The notes under the pieces were generated by a model that searched no databases, was not told where the DNA came from, and saw only the letters and a list, made by a program, of their open reading frames with translations. A stretch of 64,000 nt of DNA from Alitta virens (taxonomy: Eukaryota; Annelida; Polychaeta; Phyllodocida; Nereididae): positions 40,427,753 to 40,491,752 of the forward strand of contig OW028575.1 of NCBI GenBank assembly GCA_932294295.1, written 5' to 3'. Position numbers and translations under genes: made by a program. Positions 23,611 through 34,785 of the stretch are shown piece by piece (the stretch's first letter is position 1; each line of letters begins with the position of its first letter).

Positions 23611-23766
23611 TACATGGCCAAATGTGCCACGTGCGTTTTCCATGAGAAGGATAAATGCATGGAAAACGCATGGGTTTTGTCAAATTAAAATGAGGTGAAA
23701 ACCATGGGTTTTCCATGCGTATTATCCAAACGCATGGAAAACGCAGATAGCACATTTGGCCATGTA
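23611..23766. mobile_element. Family B long-palindrome MITE, copy 2
   Basis: Same termini and internal palindrome as copy 1, only 430 bases away. TA flanks both ends, and GTCAAGG occurs just outside both flanks. Confidence 0.85.
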
Positions 23767-23922
23767 GTGTCAAGGAGGAATATGAAAAATCGGTCAAATG
23801 CAACAACGCAGCTCGGTGTGCACTCTGTGTGTAAATTAAATTTGATACACCAAGATTTCATTTTTTGACACCCACTCACTGAATAGGTGTTTTAGGTCTA
23901 CTTCTGATGTTATGCACATCCA

Positions 23923-24232
23923 GTAGCTGGGCGGTCTAATGGTAAGACGCTCACCTGCTCCCCTGAAGGACCCGGGTTTAATCCCGGCCTGGGGCACCCT
24001 TCATTAGCAAAATCCCAGCTGGATGTCGTTCGGATGAGACGTTAAGTTGGCGGTCCCTTGTACTCAGGCGAGTAAATGATCCCACCCATGGGGTAAATGT
24101 GTAACATGGGTGGACTCCTCTCTCTCACCTCATCAATCAACCCTCGATAGCGGCAAGAATTTTCCTTAGAGGGATGCACTTTCCATATCTATCTATCTAT
24201 TTATCTATATCTATCTATATCTATCCATATAT
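23923..24232 (+). mobile_element. Complete tRNA-derived SINE with (ATCT)n tail
   Basis: The head has an A-box-like GGTCTAATGGTAAGACG and a strong B box GGGTTTAATCCCGGCC at tRNA spacing. The body includes GATGAGACGTTAAGTTGGCG and GGTCCCTTGT, resembling a core phrase widespread in animal SINEs. The element ends in an ATCT-type microsatellite tail at 24186-24232. It would be transcribed by RNA polymerase III and moved by a partner LINE. Preservation of both boxes suggests it is relatively young. Confidence 0.8.
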
Positions 24233-24289
24233 CTTGACCCAAGTGCAACCAATAGTCTGTTAAGTCTAATTCATGTACAATGGAAGTAA

Positions 24290-24360
24290 CCCTTTATTAA
24301 GGCAACTTCGATATTAAGGCCACTTTGCCATTGAATCAAAATGACCTTAATGATTGGCAG
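24290..24360. repeat. Family H phrase repeat (TTAAGGCCAC type)
   Basis: Reads TTATTAAGGCAACTTCG, ATATTAAGGCCACTTTG, then AATGACCTTAATGATTGG: short phrases of about 14-17 bases related to those at 39590, 47655 and 62284. Confidence 0.45.
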
Positions 24361-25255
24361 TAGGCCTACACAGAATATGGTAATACCATCTGGTTGCATT
24401 TCTCTTTAAATTATTTTTTAATTATAGAATTAATGAAGTAATTATGCTGTATTCTTGACAAGCATTGGTTGTTGTTGTTGTTGTTTATTTGCTTGATTTC
24501 TCATTAATTTTTCGTAAATGAATTTACCTGCAAACGTATTAATTAATTGTTTGTCACATTGTCTGGTGTGACGCAATCTGGCATTGTTAGTGTCGGCATT
24601 AATGACGTAAATTAAATCCTACAACCATTTTCATGTAACTTCCAGAAATGATAATGCAAAAGTAGAAGAAGAATAGAATTGGAGACAAGAATTGACCTTA
24701 TTGTTCATCTTGGCTTTTTACGAAAGGAATGATTCAACTAAAAAAAAAAAACTTTTAAAATGTCTTGAACCGGTTTCCAGGAAGCTAAGCACAGGATATC
24801 AGACGTAAATTAAGCAATCTTGGAGACATTCCGATATTGATGACAGGTAGTTAGGGCAGATTAAAGCATTTTGAATATTGGCAATTGAGCCCTGGATGTT
24901 TATTGGATTCTTCGAAAAGATATGGAATAATTACAAGATAGTTATTAATAACTGAGATGTTATAAAGGGAATTATGAAGCTACCTTCATGCTACATTGGA
25001 TATTACATCATCACAACATTTGCGATGGGGAATCCCCCTCCTTGTTTATTTGCCATTTAATTACTCTCCCTGTCTTCTGCATGTTAACAACATTGTGGGC
25101 TGTCAGCTTGGAAAAGAAAATTTTCAGAAACAGATTTCAGGAAAAGAGGACCCCAGAATATTTTATGGAGCAACTGATGACGTCATCAAAATATGAGGTG
25201 CAAGTTGTAAAGATTAAAGAGAGTGTTTAGGACACCTACCCCCTTCGGTCGGAAG
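24361..25255. other. Unique AT-rich non-coding sequence
   Basis: No gene recognised. The 14-base perfect palindrome TGATGACGTCATCA, a full CRE with extended symmetry, lies at 25175-25188. Confidence 0.35.
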
Positions 25256-25547
25256 CAGATAGATAGATAGATATATAGATAGCTAGATAGCTAGATAGAT
25301 GGATAATTAGATAGATAGATGGATAGACAGATAGATAATAGATAGATAGATATAGATAGATGGATAGACAGGCAGACAGACAGATGGATAGATAGATGGA
25401 TAGATAGATAGATAGATAGAAATATAGATGGATAGACACATAGACGGACAGATAGATAGACGGATAGATAGATAGATGGATAGATGGATTGACACATAGA
25501 TGGACAGACAGATAGATAGACGGATAGATTGATAGATAGATAGATAG
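25256..25547. repeat. (GATA)n compound microsatellite
   Basis: GATA units mixed with GGATA, GACA and GACG variants over about 290 bases. The minus-strand YLSI-type peptide frames are repeat artefacts. Confidence 0.95.
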
Positions 25548-26063
25548 CAGTTGCATCACAGATATGCCAGCTTCTTCTGCTTTTGAAATTTAAACTCTTC
25601 TCCATAATTACAAAAAGGCGGGGATTATATTACTTAAAGCTTATGTTTCTATAAATAGAAAGAAATCTGTTCTGTATTTAGGACAGAAGACATGGGGAGC
25701 TTATGTAATTCATAGCGTAAGAAGAGATCATAATTATGTTTGTGGCCCATGATTGTTTTTATATTTGGTGTTTTATTAGAGACTATTTAGTATAATACTG
25801 AATTCGTAATGGCACTTGATAAACTGATTGTGTTCAAATGTGTTACAGCGTTGCAGTTCAACTCCATGCAGACAGTTATATGAAAGGACATATTTTTTCC
25901 CCTTTCACCAATGTATACCTTTTCATATGGTGTCCCACTTTCGCCGAGTGGTCAATTTCTGACCATCTGCTGCTGTTACGTAATCTTCTATTATTGTTAT
26001 ATAATCCGTCGAACAGGTGAGAATATATACACTATCAAAACGTCTGTATAGAAGTCAAAGATT
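25548..26063. other. Unique spacer between two GATA arrays
   Basis: No gene or repeat recognised. Confidence 0.4.
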
Positions 26064-26320
26064 ATAGATAGATAGATAGACAGATAGATAGACAGACAGA
26101 TAGATAGATAGATAGATAGGTAGATAGGTAGATAGATAGATGGATAGGTAGATAGGTAGATAGATGGATAGGTATGTAGGTAGATAAATAGGTAGATAGA
26201 TAGATAGATAGGTAGATAGATAAATAATTGGATAGATATATAGATAGTTGGCTAGGTAGATAGACAGATAGGAAGGTAGATAGATAGGTAGGTAGGTAGA
26301 TAGGTAGATAGATAGATAGA
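26064..26320. repeat. (GATA)n/(GGTA)n compound microsatellite
   Basis: GATA and GGTA units intermix over 257 bases, as if GATA converted locally to GGTA. Confidence 0.95.
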
Positions 26321-27801
26321 TTACTGCATGGTGTCATATTCTGCAAATAGCTGACCATGGCCAACTGGTCTGCTCAAACATGACACTCACCCATCACAGA
26401 AGCTGGCAGAATGTCATGCAGATATATCCTGGTGGATCCTCGTGGATCAGCAAAAGGCATTAGTTGGGCCCACATGCCCTTGTCAGTTCGTCTATTGACC
26501 CACATGATAATAATACATGCAACACCCATCACTTTTGCCAACTACCCTCATTTAATGACATCAACAGTCAGCTGTGCAGTTGTGCCCAGTAATAGAGAGA
26601 ATAGAATACTAAGAATGCCTCAATTTTTAGCACGTTTCATCCATTTTAAAAGTGTGTATTGTAGCTTTAAAACAAAGTTCCAAGGTTAAGGCCACCTAGA
26701 TATTCAGCACATCAGTGGTTCTTGTGTAGTCTTTATTGAGGGGTTTCACTATATTCATCCATGCCCTGCACACCACACTCCTGATGGTTTAATTGATTCA
26801 CTATCCCGGATGTTTTACCCCAACACACTTTTGAATTATTATCTATTGTCCTGGCAAACAACATTAAATTTGTATTAGACAAACGCAGCAAATTACAATT
26901 GGCATCCAATGCTGACCTGAATCAGCTAAAAATATCACAAACTCCAAGTGCTGCAATTGCTGACTGGCAATGACTGGCGATGCTCTATGTGGGCTTTATT
27001 TGTGGCCAGTGACAATAGCATGACAGAGGAGTGATTATTTGGCCAGCATTACTACAATCAAATGCAAAACAAATGCAATGTCAAGAAACACGAAAGAGGT
27101 TGTTTATTTTCCATGGCAAAACCTGTTATTTTACGAGGATTTTGCAAATTATGTTGGTATTATATGGTAGCGCTCGTTACAGAATGGAGGAAAAATAACT
27201 GGGCCGTTTAAGAGCATCCCCTGCCTCCAAAGCTTTTAAATGTGACATTTAAGAATAATAGGTTTTTTATTTTTCAAATTCTGGATTCGTCATTTGGAAT
27301 GAGATGAGCCATTGGAAAAAGTCACAGCATCATTTTAATCTCCTGCATGGCTCTATTATTGACAACGCGCAATTACGTAACACCACGCAATGCAAGGGGG
27401 CGCCACTTGACATTATGGGTTGAGCCTCGATTGGAGTTAATTCCATGACGTCACAATAACTGCTGGCTTCTTCGAGTCTTTTGTTGGGAATTATTATGAC
27501 ATTTCGGGGCATGGCTTTATTTGTGAACCAGCTCGATTCCTGGAAGATGCCGGCCACTGACAGGTTCTGTTATAAACTTATGTAATATTCATACCAATTT
27601 CTGACCAACATGGCCGATCTGACCCCCGAAACAAGAGTACTCGACTGGTGATCATTCTGGCACAGTTCAGTATAATATAATGTAATAATCTATTTTATAT
27701 ATAGAAGATATCATCGAAAATAAACAAACAAAACAAACAAACATGAACTGGGTTTGGCTGCACTTCATTGTGTATGACAGTAAGCTGATCACGTGGTCAT
27801 A
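26321..27801. other. Unique non-coding sequence, possible regulatory block at 27.1-27.6 kb
   Basis: No gene recognised. 27350-27470 has a CTCF-like motif, a CRE TGACGTCA at 27446 and ATTACGTAAC, in repeat-free sequence. Confidence 0.3.
27391..27406 (+). promoter_or_regulatory. CTCF-like motif (TGCAAGGGGGCGCCAC)
   Basis: The core AAGGGGGCGCC resembles the bilaterian CTCF core CAGGGGGCGCT with two differences. It is weaker than the site at 55846. Confidence 0.3.
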
Positions 27802-27932
27802 CCCTGATAACATGCTATGTTGGCCCGATGTTGGCTGATGTTGGCCCGACATTGGCTCGGTTGGCCTGACGTTGGCCCGACATTGGCTTCCACATGGGGC
27901 CAACGTCAAAACCATGTCAGATGCTATCTGGG
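27802..27932. mobile_element. Family A-like element with an unrelated interior
   Basis: The ends ACCCTGATAACATGCTA and GATGCTATCTGGGT correspond to family A termini, and TA lies on both flanks. The interior consists of repeated TTGGCCCGACATTGGC and GTTGGCCTGACG phrases instead of the ACATCGTGCC-type interior. It appears to be the same kind of element with a swapped or re-evolved tandem core. Confidence 0.65.
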
Positions 27933-28395
27933 TAAAAGGTGTTCTATTGTATATCGAAGTAAAGACAGTCATGCAATGATTAACCTAGATAAATATAAAG
28001 CAATTTACATCTTTTGTTATAAATTATATAGTGAAGGGGAAAGAAGCACTGTTTCTCGTTCGTGGCCTGACAGGCTAAATTCAGAAAGGTGTGAGACTGC
28101 AGAACACAAGAACAGAATGATGTTAACACAATTAGCCCAGTCTACTTGCCAATTAGCAGACAAGGCAATTCTCATTAGAGTAACAGAAACGCCTAGATTG
28201 CACCGGGTTGTTTTATTGAATAATCAGAGCTCTACTTTTCTATTTATTTTCCTCCCTTGCTTGTTAGGTTCCAAATTGACCTAACCATGTCCTAAGTAAT
28301 GGGGTTATTACTGACATTATGATTTGACTGTGCATCACATTTATTGTAAAGAGAAGTCAATTTAAGTGATGAAAAATTGATAAACTCTCGTGGGT

Positions 28396-28500
28396 GGTCG
28401 AGCCTAAGTTGGATGGCTGTTTCATCCCTCATCTCATTGCCACGGTCCCTACCTGTCCAAATTAGGCTATCAGGTGCAGAAATACAGGATGTAAAATCTG
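28396..28500 (+). mobile_element. tRNA-derived SINE family D, 5'-truncated copy
   Basis: Starts TCGAGCCTAAGTTGGATGGC, just inside the tRNA-like head, and continues through CCTGTCCAAATTAGGC and GGTGCAGAAATACAGGA as in the copies at 40124 and 45758. The A box and most of the B box are missing. Confidence 0.75.
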
Positions 28501-29244
28501 CAGAAGACAAAGAATGCAATCTTCATTAAACACCTACGTTGGTCTTTATGTGGCTTTTTTAATAATTAATAAGGGCAAACAGCAATTATAAAGAAGTAGC
28601 ATTTCTTAGTAAGGAGTTGAGGCCCTAAGGTGAGGTTCATTCATAAGTGCCACCATTACAGCTAATGCTCAGGTGGTTTCCTGATGGGCTTATATTTACA
28701 ATAGATTATAATTCATATTTAATATCATGTAAATCCCTCTCTTTATAATAATCTATGTACCTATTTCCATCAAAATAAAGTATCTATCTATCTATCAAAG
28801 TAAACAAATTAACATCAGTATTTCTCACACATCCATAGGGGGAAGTAGTTTTCATGACCTGATGCTTTCATGGTGACAGAACTTGCAATCAGAGCAGTGA
28901 GGTCATTTTCTGCCTATCTCTTCGTCTGAACAATGAACATAGGCTGTCTCATGACAAATCCATTTAGACAAGACATGATACTGTAATATCATCCATATAA
29001 AAGGGCAATACGAGCGAAAGGTCCTTCATCACATGCTGTTTGAGTTGCCGTCACCTGCATAATCCATAAATAGACTGACTGGCCTTATCTCCATTATCGT
29101 CCACCTGGGCATACCATGTTTGGTGCACGCTGCCCCAGCAAAACTTCATTAAGCACAGACTGCAATTAAGTCATCGCCATGTTGATGGCCCCTGCAATTA
29201 GGTTGCTAAGTAGAACTCATACACCCTTGACCAAAATGACAAAC
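28501..29244. other. Unique sequence, possible conserved element near 29.0-29.2 kb
   Basis: No gene. 29050-29210 is repeat-free, mixed in composition, and holds several homeodomain-type cores (TTCATTAAG, GCAATTAAG, GCAATTAGG). Confidence 0.25.
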
Positions 29245-29410
29245 AGAATAGAATAGAATAGAACTAGTGTTTAGAATATACTATAATAAAAGCAAAAACA
29301 CATGAAATTAGTGCATGGTAGAATAGAATAGAATTGAAAAGAACTAGTGTAAAGAATAGAATAGAATAGAATAAAATAGAATAGAATAGGATGTAATAGA
29401 ATATAATAGA
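29245..29410. repeat. (AATAG)n microsatellite with internal higher-order duplication
   Basis: AATAG pentamers with the phrase AGAACTAGTGT(T)TAGAATA occurring twice (29260 and 29340), showing duplication of a block of about 75 bases. Confidence 0.85.
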
Positions 29411-29804
29411 GCATGCTGAATGACGTAGAATATCGGTCAACAATATGAAGTATAACAGATAAGCAAATAAAATATCGTTTGGATACGTGCATTTTGAAAA
29501 CAATCGTAGAATAGCATAATCGTGCGTAGAATAGATGAGACATGAATATGGACTGTATTGTTTTGCATGTTTTGATGCTCTGATCGAGTAAGACATGGAA
29601 CGACAATGACAATACATGTATGAGATATTATTTTGTTGCATGTTGTACGTGATGACAGAGCGATAAAATTATGAATATTGAAATATATATATATTTTTTA
29701 CGGAGTTGTGGAGAATAGAGTGCATAGTTTCAGAACACAATCATAGTGCTTAATAAACGAGCACTTACTACATGATTACTTTAATGTACCTTAAAACATT
29801 ATAA

Positions 29805-30150
29805 CTGTATTGTACTGCACTATACTGCACTGTTCTGTACTGCACTGTATTGTACTGCACTGTACTGCACTGCACTGTACTGTACTGTACTGCACTGTAC
29901 TGCACTGTACTGTACTGTATTGTACTGCACTGTATTGTACTGCGCTTTACTGCACTGTAGTGCACTATACTGCACTGTTCTGTACTGTTCTGTACTGCAC
30001 TGTACTGCACTGCATTGTACTGCACTGTACTGCACTGTAATGTACTGCACTGTACTGCAATGCACTGTACTGTTCTGTACTCTACTGCACTGTACTGCAC
30101 TGAACGGCACTGTACTGCACGGCACTATACTGTTCTGTGCTGTTCTGTGT
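29805..30150. repeat. (TGTACTGCAC)n tandem repeat
   Basis: About 345 bases of interleaved TGTACTGCAC, TGTACTGTAC and TGTATTGTAC units. Long frames are open on both strands (cysteine/threonine- or valine/glutamine/tyrosine-rich) only because the unit lacks stops. Confidence 0.95.
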
Positions 30151-30425
30151 GGTTTAATTGTTGAAGATTACAGTCCTGCTTTCTGGCCAACATATGGTGA
30201 ATTTCAGAGGATAAAACAAACAAACATTAGGCCGAAATACTTGGTGTGATAAACAATTTGATTTATAGGGTATGAACATTAGTGAGCAGCTGCTATGTAA
30301 GTGTAAGGACTTACACATCAATATGATACAATATAAAACCACACACTGGCCTCCCCATTCATAATTCGAGTGCAGCCAATATTGATGTAGTTTTGTTTGT
30401 ATTATTACCTGACCCAATTGTCATG

Positions 30426-30478
30426 GTGGAACCTCATCAGCCGATCTTAAAATTGAGGTGGTCTGGATTATGAGATAG
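30426..30478. repeat. Family H phrase repeat
   Basis: GTGGAACCTCATCAGCCG, then TTAAAATTGAGGTGGTCTGG. This matches other phrases in which GAGGTGG alternates with TTAA and a nearby GGAACCT. Confidence 0.45.
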
Positions 30479-30491
30479 ATTAAAATGATAA

Positions 30492-30670
30492 GGGTGGGGT
30501 GATTAGGGCTTTACGTCCTGTATTTCTGCACCTGATGGGCTAATTAGGACAGGCAGAGACCATGGCAATGAGATGAATGATGAAACAGCCATCCAACTTA
30601 GGCTCGACCGGGAAACAAACCCGGGACCCAGCTGTTGGAAGCCCAGAGCGCTACCTCTGAGCTAGGCCCC
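30492..30670 (-). mobile_element. tRNA-derived SINE family D, near-complete copy
   Basis: On the minus strand it reads TAGCTCAGAGGTAGCGCTC (A box), then GGGTTTGTTTCCCGGTCGAG (B box region), then AAGTTGGATGGCTGTTTCAT and GCAGAAATACAGGACG, ending in a CACCC-rich 3' end. Confidence 0.85.
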
Positions 30671-30727
30671 TGCCCTCATTAAAGTAATAAGCTAAGAGGT
30701 CCAAAGTGTTTTATTATCTGTAATGTG

Positions 30728-30782
30728 GGCTTATTGTGAAGGTAGCTTCAATTGTGAGGTGGTATTCAGGTTAGAACCTCTG
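30728..30782. repeat. Family H phrase repeat
   Basis: TTATTGTGAAGGTAGCTTC, then AATTGTGAGGTGGTATTC, then GGTTAGAACCTCTGT. It abuts a family A copy at 30784. Confidence 0.5.
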
Positions 30783-30783
30783 T

Positions 30784-30880
30784 CCCAGATAGCATTCCAA
30801 ATAATTTTAGCGTTGGTGCGACTTTGGCGACGTCAAAACGATGCTGTACCGACTGTGGCCCGATTTGGAATGCATCTGGG
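30784..30880. mobile_element. Family A palindromic element, copy 4 (short)
   Basis: CCCAGATAGCATTCCAAAT at the left and CGATTTGGAATGCATCTGGG at the right. The interior is shortened and GT flanks both ends. Confidence 0.8.
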
Positions 30881-31107
30881 GTATACTATATCACACAACT
30901 AATTTCTTATGTTCAGTCTTTACCAAACTAGACCGTACTATACTAGGCAAACGCCCTTCTATCTGTCAATAAACCGAATGATCTAGCTATATCTGTCTAG
31001 TGGTGTCTACTGGAAGCCAGAGCTGAAGTATTCCATGAAATGTGTCGAAGATTAAGATTAAATTGGATGGCGTTATGATTTATAGTGTATAAAATACAAG
31101 TCATATT

Positions 31108-31165
31108 ATGGTAATGTGGAACCTCATTTAAGCCCAATGTATTATAAGTTGGTCCCAACAATACA
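31108..31165. repeat. Family H phrase repeat
   Basis: AATGTGGAACCTCATTTAAG, then CCAATGTATTATAAGTTGG and TCCC. It is followed within ten bases by another family A copy, the same H-then-A order as at 30728-30880. Confidence 0.4.
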
Positions 31166-31173
31166 TGGCTCTT

Positions 31174-31292
31174 CCCAGATAGCATTCCAAACCGTTTCAA
31201 CGTTGGCGCAATGTCGGCGATGTTAATACGGTGTTGTAATGACAGTGGCCTATATGGAAACAATGCTGGGCCGATTTGGAATGTGATCTGGG
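31174..31292. mobile_element. Family A palindromic element, copy 5
   Basis: Ends CCCAGATAGCATTCCAAAC and GATTTGGAATGTGATCTGGG with TT on both flanks. The interior includes TTGGCGCAATGTCGGCG. Confidence 0.8.
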
Positions 31293-31647
31293 TTGGTTTG
31301 GTCGACATCTTATAGCTTCGGGTAGTTGGCTTAATATAGCTATAGATGGACATTATTTTTTAGTAGTACTGTGCGTGTACTGACCGAAATGAAGTTGAAC
31401 AGGTGATAAAAATAGTCAAGGATCCAGGCCCAGGCGACACAGTTTCCCATGGTGATGGAGCGAATGAGGAAGCAGACAGCTGTTCACCTGGAAGCCTGTA
31501 TCCATTGCTTCGTAATGAGAGCGTAAAAAGATGATATATATCAAGTCCAACAACATGGAATATTGTGCCACAATGAAGCAGCAACTATACTCTGAATTAA
31601 TATCATGACATCACAATGCAACCCTTTGCTGCTTCACCAGCAGATTC

Positions 31648-31661
31648 ATGGCGGAGAATCC
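31648..31661 (+). promoter_or_regulatory. ATGGCGGAGAATCC motif, site 1
   Basis: One of three occurrences of TGGCGGAGAATCC, all in the same orientation (also 46339 and 59903), in otherwise unrelated unique sequence. Confidence 0.4.
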
Positions 31662-32030
31662 AGCAGCGATTTTGTGATCTTCAAAAGCAATTTTGCCAGT
31701 ATCGAAATTGAAAAAAAATGAAACAAATGAAGTAGTTCATTAAAAAACAGCATGCACAAGAAACTCGGGGATGCTAGCTCATGGGAAATATAGTGCAACA
31801 TCTTACAGCTGATTTCATTGACATGGAAACATAACACCAGATTATAGCATGTGAACCTATAGGAATATCGTTGGTTTAGGGCCTGTCCAAGCCAATGGGA
31901 GTCCTTCATTTACATGATGTCATCTGCCGTTTCTTTTCCAACTCACTGAGATTGGCTGTAATATCAAGCTCCCACATTTGAAAGCGCTATTTTTGGTAAA
32001 TATTTTGCCTCTACACTAAGGTCACCTGAC

Positions 32031-32149
32031 CATACCTAGCATTCCAAATCGGCCCAGCATATTTTCCATATAGGCCACTGTCGTTGCAACATCGTATTAA
32101 CATCGTCGACATCGGGCCGACGTTGAAACGAATTGGAATGCTATCCGGG
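32031..32149. mobile_element. Family A palindromic element, copy 6
   Basis: Left end degraded to CCTAGCATTCCAAATCGG, right end GGAATGCTATCCGGG, with TA on both flanks. The interior GCCACTGTCGTTGCAACATC is typical. Confidence 0.8.
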
Positions 32150-32274
32150 TAAATGTCAAGGTTTCATAGCTGTTTCAAAAGCATCCTACAGCACTGTAGG
32201 CATCGGGGCTTCTGATTCAAGTTGATGGAAGCCAGTGTGTGAAATTGAAAATTGAATACCAGCGTTGCTGTCAC

Positions 32275-32288
32275 ATTACCATGGAAAC
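32275..32288. promoter_or_regulatory. X-box-like motif ATTACCATGGAAAC
   Basis: Three differences from the palindromic RFX consensus. It is the weakest but one of the five listed. Confidence 0.25.
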
Positions 32289-32901
32289 TAACCGATGATT
32301 GCTTGATTTTTTGGTGCCAATTAAAGGTTTCTCCATCAAAGTTGGATTGGCAAAGCTAACCAAGGACATTTTTTGTACACCATCTGAAAAAAAGATGAGT
32401 GGAGGAATTACTGGAGAGGCTTTTGAAGTTAAATCCCTGTTGATTGCCGCAAACTTTCCAAGTTACGTAATTGGGGCAGAAATCGTTACCAGTGACAACG
32501 AGCATGTAAAACATGTGAAGTGAAACATGACTGAACATCCATACTCATGATTAATGTCAGGTATACTTGACAGCAAGCTGAAAGCTACATGACCATGGTT
32601 TTGACATGTTTGTACTGGAATATCAGGAGCATGTGTTGGGCAAGTCAGTATTTTGATAAAAAAAACTTCGATTTGTGCATATTTAGACCACACGAAGAGA
32701 CTGGTCAAATGTCCAAGCAACCGAATATAAAAAAATCATAATTTTTGTTATTGATTATCCTATTCATTCATACATAGCAGCTGGTCAAATTATCGTCTGT
32801 TCCATATATCTGTATGAAATAATAGGGAGTTAGTTCAAAGAGGACATTTGATTGATGTCAATTTTTATATATATACAAGAGCAAAAATAAAATACACTTT
32901 T

Positions 32902-33003
32902 TGGTTAGGTGATCCTAATTGTGAAGTGAATCCAAATTCCCTGTGTTCTCAGTTGTGAGGTGGACTTAATAGCGAAAAGGTGTATAGGCAAAGTTCTACT
33001 GTA
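32902..33003. repeat. Family H phrase repeat, long copy ending TTCTACTGTA
   Basis: GGTTAGGTGATCCTAATTG, TGAAGTGAATCC, then AGTTGTGAGGTGGACTTAAT, AGCGAAAAGGTG and AAGTTCTACTGTA. This is the fullest series of phrases and suggests an ancestral tandem array of about 14-bp steps. Confidence 0.5.
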
Positions 33004-34586
33004 AATATATCTAGTACATATCTATATGTTTATTATGGCAGTACAAGCAAATGAATGAACATACTTATTTGAGTGTTCAGTGCTAAACAGACCGATTTAT
33101 TAGTCATGATTCTATCATCTTAATGAATAAAGCATTTTTGGACTATGGACATGATGCTCAAGGAAGTCTTGGTTGTGGGGGAATTTTATTAGTAACAGTA
33201 ATACATTGCAGTCACTCAATTTATTAATTAGATGCAAAATATGAATGCTACCTGTGCAATTTGAACATCATCTACATGCTGATGATAATCATGAATGATA
33301 TGTTCCGAAATTCGATAATTTAGTTTAATAGCACTCTGGATTTGTTGTCAATGCAGGTGTGCGATAGAAAGATGGATATATCAATGTCACCAGAGATTCG
33401 TGTTTTTACTTCTGTTTTTTTGTTATGCCATTAATTTCTGAAAGGATCCTTAAATCAATCCGTTGCCATAGTAACCAGTGCGTGGGCTGGTGAATTTTCT
33501 AATTGTCACGATTCTTCAAAATAAATAATAACATAAATGGGAAATGGTGACTTTCATTCTTTTACATTTTTAATAAACGTCATTGTGAATTAGAACGTAA
33601 TAAAATCCCATTATTAAATCTTAAAAATCTTGAACAACTTCGCCGTATTTTCGTCAGAGGCAGATGTAATGATGAGATGCTAAGGCTTAGAGTCTGCATC
33701 CCGTTACATACTTACCGCACGAAGTGGGTCTTTTTACTTGCCCCAGCCTGGAGGCCTCAGACACCGAGTCAGCACCAATTTAAATGTCTCCTAATGCGTT
33801 GGCAGGTATACTTGTAGGACAGACAACTGCTCAATACTTGTGTATGAGTTAGCCAGCCAGAAATTATGGCATTAAATGTGATTAAATCAGAAAATGTCTA
33901 GAAAAACAAATATTTAACCATAAACGTGGTTATTTGTCATATCTTCTTAAGCAAGCCCCCCTGACCGCGCAGCTAAGCCGAAAAGACGAACTTGCTTCAG
34001 GAAGGTGCTTGGACCATTGACCCAACAGTACTTATGCACCGTGGTTTTTGTGATCTCAATAATAGATTAATACTAGTCCAGCTGACTGGGGAGTTGTGCC
34101 ATATATTGTTATCCACATAATACATGCATGAACTATACAGAAAGTCATTGTTATTCAAATTTTCAGCTGAACCTGTGATATATGGTTGTATGATCCGAGT
34201 TTTATGAGCGCAAGTGTATTCCAGTCAGGCCATTGTATTCCTAATGACTTCAGACTTCAAATCTCATCATACGGTCAACATCCGGCGAGTTTCAGCCCAT
34301 CGTAATCCCCCTAATACACCCAGAGCCAAAAATATTGACCGGTCAATGCAGTACATTTCAACAGTGTAGGTCTATCAATGAACTTGCTATTCTGCAGCGC
34401 ATGCAGCTAGGGGATCCGAGTAGATTATGCTCAGCACAATGACTGTAAAGTTTAGATGTTGCGAAGTCATTTATATTTTTTGTACTTTTTGTATACTTTT
34501 GGCTATTAGTAGCACACAGCAGCTGTCATTAAAATGTGTTTTTTTTTTGTTTGATTTTTTTTTTTTTGTTGAGATTGACGCACCAA
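33004..34586. other. Unique sequence with a strong X-box; possible regulatory block
   Basis: No gene recognised. A possible minus-strand splice donor (GGTAAGT, complement of 33711-33717) follows a short GC-richer stretch (33718-33790), but a stop lies just inside every sensible exon, so I do not call one. Confidence 0.3.
33462..33475. promoter_or_regulatory. RFX X-box GTTGCCATAGTAAC
   Basis: With its flanks (CGTTGCCATAGTAACC) it fits the degenerate RFX consensus SGTTRCCATRGYAACS at every position except the final C/G choice. It lies in unique sequence. Confidence 0.5.
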
Positions 34587-34785
34587 CATAGTCTTTTTGA
34601 CTATAATTTAGTCAGCTTCACTGAACAAGTCATAGTTAGTCTGAAGTCAATTATTATGTGACGTGACCTATTTGTGACTAAAAAGTTAGTCATTATGACT
34701 AATTATATTCATGACATGTAAGGCTTACTAACTTGGATTAAATGACTTAAATAGTTTGACTAACACGACTGGTAGTCAATGAGTT
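34587..34785. repeat. TAGTCA-rich patch 2
   Basis: About ten TAGTCA/TGACTA hexamers in 200 bases, including the palindromic TTAGTCATTATGACTAA at about 34685. This may be a decayed palindromic transposon or a cluster of bZIP-like half sites. Confidence 0.5.

Noticed and set aside
25236..25605. Frames of about 100 codons of the YLSIYLS type
   Set aside because: Translation of a GATA microsatellite; the same peptide pattern appears at 26062-26364, 55468-55827 and 57297-57494.
27817..28284. 155-codon plus frame
   Set aside because: Its first 35 codons are the tandem core of the family A-like element at 27802, and the rest has no recognisable feature.
29768..30249. Several 76-113-codon frames rich in cysteine, tyrosine, valine and serine
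   Set aside because: They are produced by the 10-bp TGTACTGCAC repeat, which lacks stops on both strands.
32299..32523. 74-codon plus frame with a reasonably protein-like composition
   Set aside because: It starts at TTG, has no flanking splice sites, and a 60-codon minus frame is open over the same bases; nothing recognisable.
33700..33800. Possible minus-strand exon ending at GGTAAGT (complement of 33711-33717)
   Set aside because: The matching acceptor is poor and a stop codon falls just inside the only frame that is otherwise open.
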